A stretch of 64,000 nt of DNA from Tamarix chinensis (taxonomy: Eukaryota > Streptophyta > Magnoliopsida > Caryophyllales > Tamaricaceae). Positions 33,350-43,925 of the stretch are shown here, in pieces; position 1 is the first letter of the stretch, and each line of letters begins with the position of its first letter. The notes beneath the pieces are model-generated. The model ran no database searches, was not told where the DNA came from, and saw only the letters and a list, made by a program, of their open reading frames with translations. The stretch spans positions 39,442,610-39,506,609 of the forward strand of contig CM060173.1 of NCBI GenBank assembly GCA_030549775.1, in the 5' to 3' direction. A program made the position numbers and the translations under genes.

Positions 33350-36300
33350 GTTAGGCTAATCGTAGTAGGTGGGTGAAAGCCGTTTGCATACAAATAGGGG
33401 ATTAGGGACATGCATTTATTCCGATCTTCTAGTTCTTCTAGTTCTTCTGGTTCTAGGCATGACATAGGACCTAGAGACTCAAACAGACAAACTGAGGAGT
33501 ATGAATTTGAAAACTTTGAAGGATCCATAGACAATTGGAAACTTCCCAAACTTCAAAAGGAAATGGTTTATAGAACCTCAAACTGGCATTTATTGCAATC
33601 AAACTATGTAATTAAAACTGAAGAACGAGACCTTCAGGTTAGCAAACCCTTTGAAACTGTCAAACTTAGTTTTAGGAGGAATCCAAGCCTTAGAATTAAG
33701 GATGATGCCTCAACCTCTTCCACAATTAGTTTAGGAAACGTTTCGAACCTTCCTAAAATAATAAATCTGGAAGACAAAACTCAAAAGAATAAGAATTCTG
33801 TAGATGAAACACCAAGAACTTCGTTTAAAGGTGCAGACTATCAAACTAGAATTCCTAAGGCAAATTACAAAAAACAGAAAGAAAAAGAATCGGAACAAAC
33901 TAGTGATGATGAAATAGAATCACCTCCGCATTCTCCTGGCCTTTCTGACATAACAGAAAATCAATTAAACGTCCTAGAAAAGGAATTTGTAATAGATAGA
34001 GAATTCTATAGAGCCGACTTCTATTCTGAAAAGAATACTGCTAAAACAAACTAGTTCATAAAAACCTTAGCAAGTGAAAGTCGCAAACTGCAGGAAGAAT
34101 TCTACAAATTTATCGCTGACCACAAATGCAAAATAATATTTTTTGATTGGTTAGAAATCAAATTAAGAAGTGATGGTGTAAACCCAAAAAAGATAATTAA
34201 TTCACCATTCAAATCTGCAAAACCCATAACCAGTCGACCAAAAACCAAAACCTGGAAAACAGACAGAGGAACTGTAGAAACAGAGCATCCGCCTCTACAA
34301 AACATTCAAATGCCTGCAGGAGAAAATACTGTAGAACTCAAACCATTAAGACTGCCGAAAGAAGATGAACTTGAAAACACAAAAAATATAGTGTTACAAA
34401 ATAATTTCACAAACGTTCATCTAAACACTATTGGCAACCAATTAACAAAACTGGATAAACACATTCAAAAAACAATATTACCGGCAATCCAAACTGTTTC
34501 AGAAAATAAAGAAACTAAACCAAAAAAGATGCCTGTATTCAAACCTTTTGAATTATCAAAATCCAGTAAAAGGGAAATTCAAACTGAAAAAGATGAATTT
34601 GTAACTGCAATTAAAGAAAAATTAAATTTAATTGCCACCTCGACTTCATCTAGTCAAAACCAAAATCAGGTCCCTGATTCACCTGACCAAACAGCTCACA
34701 TCCTAGTGATCAATGAAGATGACCTTACTGATCGAAGCCAAACTGAGTCTGAGGAAGCCCAAAAGCCCATTCCTGTAGTAGCCCGTTTGGACATACCGTC
34801 ATCCTCTAGATCAATAATACCTAGACAAACAGCACCTGACCTTAGTCTTGAAGTTAGGCCCAACATGTTAGTCCAACCCAGCTATAAGGCCAATTCACTG
34901 TATGAATGGAATATAGATGGACTTTCGGAATACCAAATATTAGGCCTTTTACAACAAATGACTATGGCAGCAAACGCGTATAAAGCCCAAATGAACACAT
35001 CCGACAAAACAATAGCAGAACTCCTAATAGCAGGGTTCTCAGGTCAACTAAAAGGATGGTGGGATTTTCATTTGACTTCAAACGAACAAATAGATATTTT
35101 AGACGCCATTAAGGTAGATGAAAACGACGAAATCATCTTAGATAATGGAGAACCCATATCTGATGCTGTAGCATCCCTTATATTGGCCATACCCTTACAC
35201 TTCGTAGGAGACCCTTCACACCTTAAGGACAAAAATGGAGAATTATTGTCAAACCTTAGGTGTAAAAGACTTAACGATTTCCAGTGGTATAAAAATACTT
35301 TCCTAACTTTTGTGATTCAAACCAACCTTTCTGGAAAGAAAAGTTCTTAGATGGTCTACCGCCCGTGTTAAGGAGGAAAAGTAAGGAACAAAATCAAAGA
35401 AACTCATAACAATCAGATTCCTTACAACAAATTCACTTATGGCGAATTAATAAGTTTCACACAAAAAGAAGCTTTAAAAATTTGTCAAGATCTGAAATTC
35501 CAAAAACAACTCAAAAAGGAATTAAATCAAACCAAACAAGAACTAGGATCATTCTGTAGACAATTCGACATTGTAGAAACTTCAAACAAGCAATGTTCTG
35601 GAAATTGTAGACCTAGTCATCACAAAAAATCAAAACAAAAATATTTACCTGCTCCGCAAAATCAAAAACAGATACCCTATTACCAGAAATCAAAACCAAA
35701 GAATAGCAAAAATACAGTTTCATCTTCAAAAAACCCTGACTGGGGAAAAAGATTTAGAAACTATAGATGCTACAAATGTGGTAAGATGGGACACACAAAG
35801 AATTTCTGCAAAATGAGCAAACAAATTCGTGAATTAGACTTAGATGATGAAACTAGGGAAAAGATTCAAAGCCTCCTAGTATCTTCTGAGGATGATAACG
35901 AAAACCCAGAGTTAGATGAACTCCAAACAGAGTCATCTTCCTCTTCTAGCAGCTCCTCTGACCCGGAAGAAGAGCCTGTAGAAAATCAAATGAATGTTTT
36001 AACAAAAAAAAAATGGTTTTAGATATAGTTCATTTAATCCCGGACCCATTAAAGCAAGCTGAATACTTGGAAAAATTAATGGAGTCAATCGAAAAAGATG
36101 AACCGCCACCTAAACCATTGCAACAAAACATTCCTTCAAAACCAGCAAATGCTTATGACTTAACAAAGATTCTTAGCAAACAAAAGAAATCAAAAGTTTT
36201 AACTCCGACCACCTCTGAACTCCAACATGAGATCAAAGAAGTCAAAAAAGAATTAAAAGAGTTAAAATTAAAACAAGAATCTGACATGCGAATCATACAA

Positions 36301-38366
36301 ACAATGTTGTCAAAACCAATCCAAAACCCATCTCCAGAATCAAGTGAAAACAAAAAATCTGAAGATGATCAAAATATTGGTGAAGACTCAAACGAATTAG
36401 TTTCAGGAGAATTTCTTCATGTTTTAAAAGAAATAACCTCGCGCAAATATATCATCAGTATAACCCTTAGGTTAGAAGATGGTTTCCAAATTAACACAGT
36501 TGCACTATTTGATACCGGTGCTGACTTAAACTGTATCAAAGAGGGAATAATTCCAAAAAAGTACATCTCAAAATCAAACGAGAAACTGTCTGCGGCAAAC
36601 AGCTCCAGACTAAAAATCAAATACAAATGTGAAGCGGATTTAATTTGTAATAATTTACAAATCAAAACAGCCTATTTGATAACTCCCGATATTAGTTAAT
36701 CAGTTATCTTAGGTACTGCCTTCATCAATTTGATAACACCTTACAAAGTAGGTTTGTCCGGATTTCATTCAAAATAAAAGGAAAAAAGAACAATCTATCC
36801 TTTTTAGAAATCCCTAGGACAAGAAACCTAAATTTGTTAAAAGCAAACTTGATTTACAAAGATCAAATTAATCTTCTAATCAAAGGAAAACAAAATGATT
36901 TAGATTTCCTTAAGCAAAACGTCAATTTAGCTCGAATCCAAAATCAACTAGAAACAAAATTGATTAAGGACAAAATTGACCAAGTAAGGAATCAAATCGA
37001 AAAAGAGATTTGTTCAGATCTCCCAAACGCCTTTTGGTCTAGAAAGCATCACATGGTAGATCTCTCGTATGAAGACAAATTTGACGAGAGACAAATACCG
37101 ATAAAGGCTAGACCTATACAAATGACCTTAGAATTGATTGAACACTGCAAATAGGAGATAAAAGATTTAGAAACAAAAGGTTTAATTTCTAAGTCTAGGT
37201 CAACCTGGTCGTGTGTGGCGTTCTACGTCAACAAAAATTCTGAAATCGAAAGAGGATCACCTAGGTTAGTAATTAATTACAAACCCTTGAATGATGCTCT
37301 CAAATGGATTAGGTATCCTATCCCAAACAAAAAAGATTTATTGCAAAGACTTTACTCTACATTAATCTTTTCAAAATTCGATTTAAAATCTGGTTTATGG
37401 CAAATACAAATTAATCTCAAAGACAGATACAAAACTACCTTTACGGTACCTTTTGGGCAATACGAGTGGAATGTTATGCCCTTTGGATTAAAAAACGCTC
37501 CTTCCGAATTCCAAAGAATTATGAATGAGATCTTTAATCCGTATTCAAATTTCTGCCTAGTATACATAGATGACGTTCTAATATACTCAAATAATGTAGA
37601 TCAGCATTTTAGACACCTTAAGATATTCCTTAGTGTCACTAGGCGTAGTGGACTTGTAGTCTCTAAGCCCAAAATTGCATTAGCCCAAACTAGGATTAGG
37701 TTTTTAGGACATCATATAGAGTCGGGTAGCATTAGGCCCATTGAGAGGTCGATAGAATTTGCGTCTAAGTTTCCAGACCAAATCCTTGACAAAACCCAAC
37801 TCTAAAGATTCCTTGGCAGCCTAAACTATGTCTTAGATTTCTGCCCAAACCTAAACCAGATTGCCAAACCATTACACGACAGACTCAAAAAGAGCCCGAA
37901 ACCTTGGACTTAAGCCCATACTGATGTCATCAAACATATCAAAGCCCAAGTCCAGTCCATTCCGTGTCTGACCTTGGCCAACCCAAACCTTTTCAAAATC
38001 GTTGAAACATATGCCTCCAAAATTGGATACGGTGGTATTCTCAAACAATCCCAAGCACAATCACTTGAACAGTATTTGGCCCAAACCAAACGGTCTCAAA
38101 CCAAATCAGAAACAGTGATCGAGTTCACATTCAAACACTGGACCCAAACCCAACAGAACTATTCGACCGTCAAAAAAGAAATATTCGCAATAGTTCAGTC
38201 CATAACCAAATTCCAGTCTGAGTTGCTTAACCAAAAATTCCTGTTACGCGTCGACTGTAAATCAGCTAAACAAATTCTCAAAAAGGATGTATAGAACATT
38301 GCCAGCAAACAGATCTTTGCCAGATGGCAATCGATCCTATCAGTATTCGACTTCGAAATCGAGTTC
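33346..38366 (+). mobile_element. Endogenous pararetrovirus copy D
   Basis: Duplicate of copy C with slightly more leader (33346-33409) and the original ATG. It has the same missing movement-protein core, the same RNase H truncation and the same filler at its right end. It lacks ORF2 and the promoter region. Confidence 0.9.
33410..38366 (+). pseudogene. EPRV copy D ORF1 remnant
   Basis: ATG at 33410 starts a frame that, apart from one TGG-to-TAG stop at 34052-34054, stays open to 35350 through linker and coat protein (AGFSGQLKGWWDFHL). The movement-protein core is absent, with the linker joined in frame at KLSFRRN. Later breaks are a replaced segment near 35309, an A-run change near 36006, stops 36697-36699, 37152-37154, 37803-37805, 37911-37913 and 38290-38292, and a lost base near 36763. 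The CCHC knuckle is near 35768-35809 and the protease is DTGA. RT YIDD is near 37562. As in C, the first RNase H Asp is Tyr (38010-38012). Confidence 0.9.
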
Positions 38367-39154
38367 TACTTACTTTGCCAGCAAACAGAACGTCGCCAGC
38401 AAACAGATCTTTGCCAGATGTCAAGAAAATATTATTAGCAGTAATATTTACTACTTACTTTCGGTAACGAAACAACACACGGTTAATTTTCGGTAAGAAA
38501 TTCTGGAGAATAGACGATCACATTCATTGATATCCATATACCGGTTTGTGGCGGCTACAATTATATAATAAAATATTGGTACCGTAATTGCGTATCAGCC
38601 GTAATTTTGCAGTTTTTGAGTTAGTCGCGACGCGAAATTCTGAAAATGCAACCGTTTCAGAAAATCACATATTTATCGCCGCGATATTGGTAAAATTTCG
38701 GATATCAGCCGATGTTTTACCCATATTAGCCGATATTTGCTGATATTTGTTGTGTAAAAGAATTAAAAAACCGCGACATATAAAATATCATTCGTGACAC
38801 CCCAACCGTAACCGCGGTTTTATTGTATGGCTACAATTAAATAGTAGTAGTATTTTTTTTACATATGTTCATTATTCAGTTATTATTATTAGTAATATTA
38901 TTATGTTTTTTTTTTAATTTGAGCTAACATCAATTCTCCAAAATGAGTGTTGAGTATAGCTAGTTAAAATTTTCCTCACTAGTTTTATATTTTCCTTGGG
39001 TTTGAAGAAGGAAAATATATTAGTATAACTTTCCTTTACTTTTTCTTTCTTATTTTCTTTCCTTATTATTTTCTATGCAATCAAACAACTGATTTGTATT
39101 TTCCATCTTATTTTCTTTCCTCTCCTCATGATTTTCTAAGAACCAAACAGACCC
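38366..39154. mobile_element. Second copy of the filler and right part of the TIR element
   Basis: Near-exact copy of 30818-31609. The TIR end here reads AAACAGACCC, closer to the usual Tourist-type end than the first copy, which has a C-to-T change. TAA follows at 39155-39157. Confidence 0.75.
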
Positions 39155-39650
39155 TAAAAGAATTCTTAGATATTTATTAGGCACTTATAACCTAAGTTTA
39201 TTTTACCACAGGGAAACCCTACCTAACATTGTGGATATTAAGTTGCTTACTTTATAAGGTACAAGATTGTTAGGATGAATACATCGTATAAATGTGAGTT
39301 CCTAGTAGAAGTGCTAGTTAGTTAGTGTAGTGAGAAACAATAATGTATAGTACTATCAATGATAGAAGCATAATATATAGCCCTAGGGAATGTTGTTCTA
39401 AACTTATTTAGATAAAACACAAATTAAGTTTTTATAGACTTAATAAGATTTATATTAGGTGTGATAAATCTAGTGCAATTATCTCACTATGGATCTCATC
39501 TAATAGTGTATGTCTAGGCATATTGAGATAATACACAAATTCACAACATATAATGATGAGAAAGGGGATGCAAGTGTAGAATTCTTAGACACATTGCATC
39601 AAGTGGAGATATGTTCATTAAACCACTCAGTGAGGATGGCTTAAAAATAA
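39155..39650 (+). pseudogene. Ty1/copia RNase H, second copy
   Basis: Duplicate of 31610-32100 with a handful of substitutions. It has no RT upstream because the duplication began inside the EPRV. It is followed by the same non-coding copia 3' remainder (39651-40159). Confidence 0.82.
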
Positions 39651-41129
39651 TTAGAAGAATTTAGGATGATTTAAATTTTTTATCCCACTATTGTGAATTC
39701 ATAGAAATTGATAATTGAGATATATGAATATAGCATAAAAATTGAATAAAAACCATGTTCCATAGACTTAGATATTAGATTATTTGATCATGATTTAAAC
39801 TTCATGATATATACATAATATGTCAAAATCTTATGTTTGTTGTTTAATGATTTTCATACTTCAATTGTGTATCAAATATTCAACTTGTGCTTTAAACATT
39901 CTAGGACAAGTCCCAATAATTTTGTCAAGGAAACTTGTTAATGTATACCCTTAAAATTAGTTGATGGGTTTTAACTTTTTTTTTTCAAAACTAGTAAAGA
40001 ATAGTTGAAGGGTTTTCAAACCAATCGATTAGTTTGAAGAACAATTGACTAGTTTAAAAAATCAATTGATCAATTCATTGAGAATATAAATATGTCGTTC
40101 CTCACCTAAAATAGACACTTACCAACTTTTTCAAACCATTTATTAGTTGACTACTCTTTTGAAGCATAATGGATACAAATTGGGTTAAAAATTGTATGAA
40201 AAAGATGGTTAAGCAATATACCACAAAAAATGAGAAAAATAGAATCGAGAAGAAATGATGAAGATATGAATTAAGTAACCCTTAATTCAAACACTTGAAT
40301 ATACCATTAAGGCTATGTAACACTTAAGATAAAAGACATAAGATTTTTTGAGATAATTCAACAATTGTATGCGCTAACCAAGGGGGTATATTTCACTCAA
40401 TAAATAAAGAAGTATGGCTGACCAAATACCCTTACAATCACTTAATTACAAGACAACCATTCCTAACTATAATTAAGGCTGATTAGAAATCAAACCAGAT
40501 AGTTACTACTTTATTACCATTTCTAGTTTAAATCAAACCGAACATAGCATAGTTTTCCCCACCCAAAAGGGGGTCATGCACCCCTCCATATCAGACCCTC
40601 ACTTTAGCTGATTTTATTTAAGTGTAAACAATCTCCTATAAGTATAAGATGTACATGAATTAAATAAGAAAATGGTTAAACCCTATAATTAACTTGTAAA
40701 AGAGGCTACCATAAGTATATGTTGGGATTATGAGGCTCCAAATGTTACCATGATTATGCATTTTGGCTAGGTAACAACTTATCTTTTCCTTTTTGTTCCT
40801 TGCTGGTCGTCGAATGGGATCTTTTTCCTCGTGTATTGTAAGCTAGCAAAGGTGGTTGTGATGGTATGTTGTGTAGGTTGGGGAAAAGTGGCAAGGAAGG
40901 TTGATTTTTGTACGCTAGATATGTTCAGTGTGGTCATGTGGAGTCATGAAGGGGGTGGATTTGGGGGAAGGAAAAAGTGGACAAACATTAGCAAATGACA
41001 CAGATTCATAGGCTCTTGCCTTAGTGAGGATAACTTGTTGAAAAAGTCTTAAGTGTAAGCAAATGACACAAATCTTTGATGTATGAGCTTCTTCATCTAT
41101 TTCCATGACTTAACCTTCAATTTTTCTTT

Positions 41130-41345
41130 CCTCCTTCTTTCATTGGTAAGATTTTACCACCAAAGAGAGGAGAGCCCCTCTAGGTTCAATGTAGTTAAGT
41201 TGAAGCTTTTGGCATAAAAAATCCTAGAGCACCTTAATTTCTTTTCTAGGAATTCTTCTAGGTTATGTTGACCTTCAAACTTTGGGACTTTAGTTTTAAT
41301 ATCTTTGAGCTTTTCTTCCTTTTTCTTTTCCCCTTCTTATCTATT
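41130..41345 (-). pseudogene. Ty3/gypsy gag fragment
   Basis: On the minus strand a frame reads EEKLKDIKTKVPKFEGQHN followed by LEEFLEKKLRCSRIF. Plant gypsy gag proteins have this lysine/acid-rich lead, then V/IPxFxGxxxxEEFxxW at the start of the capsid-like domain. The Trp is absent here. No further gag motif is intact. It lies between the two LTR segments, downstream of the putative primer site on the same strand. Confidence 0.55.
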
Positions 41346-41619
41346 CATGTGATGCCTCACTTGTTGAAGATTCATCTTAACTTGAGAGGTTGTCAACACC
41401 ATGGGTTTCCTCTACTTCATCTGGCTCAGTTCTGGTAGTTTGTTGGAGGGTTGTTGGGGATAAGTTGTAGCAAAAGGGCTACCAATGTGTTATCTAGTCT
41501 TTGAGTGTTCCATTTTAGGAATTCAATGGAATGATCTATTCTTTCATTGTGTGCCACTATGAGATTTAAACCCCTAAGTATGAGATGGTCATCCATATGG
41601 TTAAAAAAAATTGTTGGTG

Positions 41620-41965
41620 CAATACGGTTTCAAAAAGCCTAATAAAGTGAAGGAAACTTTTTTATTTTTGTTGGTTAAGGGTTAGAATGGATTGCAAGGT
41701 GAAGGGAAATCTTTTCTCTTATAGGCTAGGGCTTGAATGAGCTAAAAAGTGAAGGAAAATTTTTTTTCTTTATAGGTTGAAGCTCAAATGGGTTAGAAAG
41801 GTGAAGGAATTTTTTTTTTCTTTTGTAGGTTAAGGCTCGATTAGGTTAGGAAGAAAATTTGATCTCCTTCTTGTAGGGAATATGCTCAAATGGGCTGCAA
41901 AGTGAAGAAAAACATTTCTTTTGTAGGGCCAAAGGTTTGAATGTGCTAATAGATTATATTTTTTT
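41620..41965. repeat. Diverged tandem repeat, about 55-65 bp units
   Basis: Five to six units share the pattern 'gaatgggctnnaaagtgaaggaaa', a T-run, 'cttttgtaggntnaggctc'. Unit length varies with the T-run. The array sits between the gag fragment and the primer site of the Ty3 remnant. Confidence 0.75.
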
Positions 41966-42031
41966 TGTGACTTTTTAGATTAGATAATGGTGTAGGGATG
42001 GTGGTAAAACCTAATTTATAATAACCTAAGC

Positions 42032-42044
42032 TTTGATACCAATT
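42032..42044 (-). promoter_or_regulatory. Putative retrotransposon primer-binding site
   Basis: Minus strand TTGGTATCAAAGC lies directly inside the LTR edge (LTR begins TGATGCATGC at 42045 on the plus strand). It resembles the tRNA-Met primer site TGGTATCAGAGC of plant LTR retrotransposons. Confidence 0.6.
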
Positions 42045-42768
42045 TGATGCATGCTAGATACAAATTAGGTGAAACGTGGTACGAAAAATATGGTTGGGCA
42101 ATAGACCACCGAAAATGAGAAACATGGAAAGGAGAATAAATGATAAAGATATAAATTAAGTAACCAGAGACAATATTTTTGGGAGATAATTCAACAACAA
42201 TATGCACTAATGATGGAGATAAATTTTGCTCAGCAAAGTGAGAAGTATGACTAACCAAAGACCCTTTCAATCAGTCCCTACTTTCCATTATATAGTGTTA
42301 CAATCACTTAGTTACAAGACAACCATTCCTAACTAGATATAAGGGCTGGTTAGAAATCAAATTAGATAGTTACTACTTAGTTTGCCATTTCTAGTTTAAA
42401 TCAAACCAAACATCGCCTAGTTTTACCCACCCAAAAAGGGGTTATGCGCCCATCCTTATCATATCCTTACTCTGGCTGATTTTATTCGACTGCAAGCTTC
42501 CCCCATAAGTACAAGCTATGATATGAATTAAATAAGAAAATGGTTAACCCCGAAAGTCAACTTGTAAAAGAGGCTGCCATAAATACAATTGGGGATTACA
42601 AGGATCCAAAATTGGCCATGATTCTACATTTTGGCAGGCTACCAACTTCTCTTTTCCTTTTTGTTCCTTGTTGGTCGTCAAACGGGACCTTTTCCTGGCA
42701 TATTGCAGACTAGGAAGGGTGCTAGTGATAGTGGGTTGTTTAGGTTAGGAAAAGGTGGCAGGGAAGTG

Positions 42769-43640
42769 ATCCAAAGTCAACCTTGGCCCATGAACCAGTG
42801 GCACTTGTTTTGGAAGCCCTTGGGTTTTCCCCATTTGCTCACAAATCAGAATCTGTTACATGCTTTACTTGGACGTGTGATTAAAGCCTTATTCAGCAAA
42901 GGCCAAGCAAGTAGAAGCCTAAGGAGATCTGTGGTTATTTTAGTCTTGTTTATTTTTAGTTTCGTGTTTTTATTATTATAATAAATAATGTAGCAGCTAG
43001 TGTGTGTGTGTGCTGCTTAAAACCGTTGAAAGGAGTAAATTAAGGGGAGTGTTATTTAATCCCATTAAGAAGGGAGGAAAAAGGTGCGCCAGATTAAGGA
43101 ATTGCTGTTGTTTCATTTTTATTCATTAAGAAGCATTTAATGCCTTAATGAGGGGAGTTAAAAGGGGACATCTCTTTAATTCTTAGATGTTATAGCTGAA
43201 CGGTTTTGGGACTATTATTCAACCAAATCGTTGGCTTTCTTTTGCTGTATGATATTTATAAGTTTGAAGAGAGGAATAATAATTCCTAATTATTCGCAAT
43301 ATACCTTATGGTTTTCTCTTTGCTTTGAGTTTGTCTCAAATTAAAAATTATTTCCTTATAGCTTTGAGTTTGTCTTGAGTTATAGTATTAGGGTGAGCTT
43401 TGAGTTTGTCTTGAGTTCTTGCCTAAGATCCCAGAACTTTTGAGTGTGTTCTTGAGTTTTTGTTCATTTTCATTATTTTATTGCTAATTACTTTCTGTCC
43501 GAATTTGAGTATTCGTTCTTGAGACTAAAATTAACTTCATGATCTAAGAGGGTGTTTTGAGAATTACATCAAGAAGTGTACATTTTATAAGTTGGACAAG
43601 GGTTGTGTGGTTCTGTGTTTCGACCTGCAAGAGTCACGAT
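42769..43640. mobile_element. LTR-like insertion, family unknown
   Basis: No gene. The piece seems to interrupt the Ty3 LTR: LTR-like sequence stops at about 42768, and sequence resembling the continuation seen at 40894-40985 appears again at about 43628. It holds the direct repeat CTTTGAGTTTGTCTTGAGTT or close variants at about 43317, 43360 and 43397. No clear TSD was found. Confidence 0.4.
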
Positions 43641-43925
43641 GGGGTGGGATTAGGTGAAGAAAAAATTGGCTAGACATTGGCTAAAAAAGTGTCTTGGATA
43701 ATGACTACAAAAGTAGCTAGATAATGGCTTGTAAAAGTGGCTAAAAAATGGCTGCAAATTTAGTATAGCTTGGGGTTGGGAAGGCAAGTTGATGGGAGGA
43801 TGATTTAGTGGAAACCTTCCCAACTTAAAAAAAAAAAAATTGGGTCTTCTAATTTGGGGAGAAGGATGGTTAATGTTGGGTTACGTAAAGAGGATGCTCC
43901 TACATCATCTCCTCTACTATTTTGA
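43640..43925. repeat. Dispersed repeat shared with 57143-57480
   Basis: Both stretches contain runs of 'ggctaaaaagtggctt'-like words, then a segment with TTTAGTGGA, CCTTCCAA, TCTAATTT and GGGAGAAGG in the same order. It is probably LTR sequence of the family described at 40160-42768. Confidence 0.65.

Larger units (their letters stand above)
33350..40893 (+). repeat. Tandem duplication, unit 2 (EPRV copy D plus host flank)
   Basis: Second unit. Its left join is between host LTR sequence (...AAAAGTGGCA) and viral leader (GGCAGTTAGGC), which share GGCA. Copy A has the same viral word at 12436-12440. The right limit is where 40893 continues into unique DNA. Confidence 0.93.
40160..42768 (-). 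mobile_element. Deleted Ty3/gypsy element with two LTR segments and a gag fragment
   Basis: LTR-like segments lie at 40160-40893 and 42045-42760 in the same orientation. Next to the second, on the minus strand, is TTGGTATCAAAGC (42032-42044), the place and form of a tRNA-Met primer site. A gag-like frame lies between them. Pol is missing, so the element is a deletion derivative or a non-autonomous type. The two LTRs differ at roughly one base in five to six by eye, so the insertion is old, or they come from two elements. Confidence 0.65.

Noticed and set aside
12308..38366. A CRISPR-like or phage defence array
   Set aside because: Repeats are long viral copies and plant transposons; no short regularly spaced repeats and no cas genes.
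42631..42981. A 116-codon plus-strand frame as a membrane protein
   Set aside because: It spans the edge of an LTR segment and an LTR-like insertion, and its hydrophobic ends come from T-rich LTR sequence; no family is recognisable.
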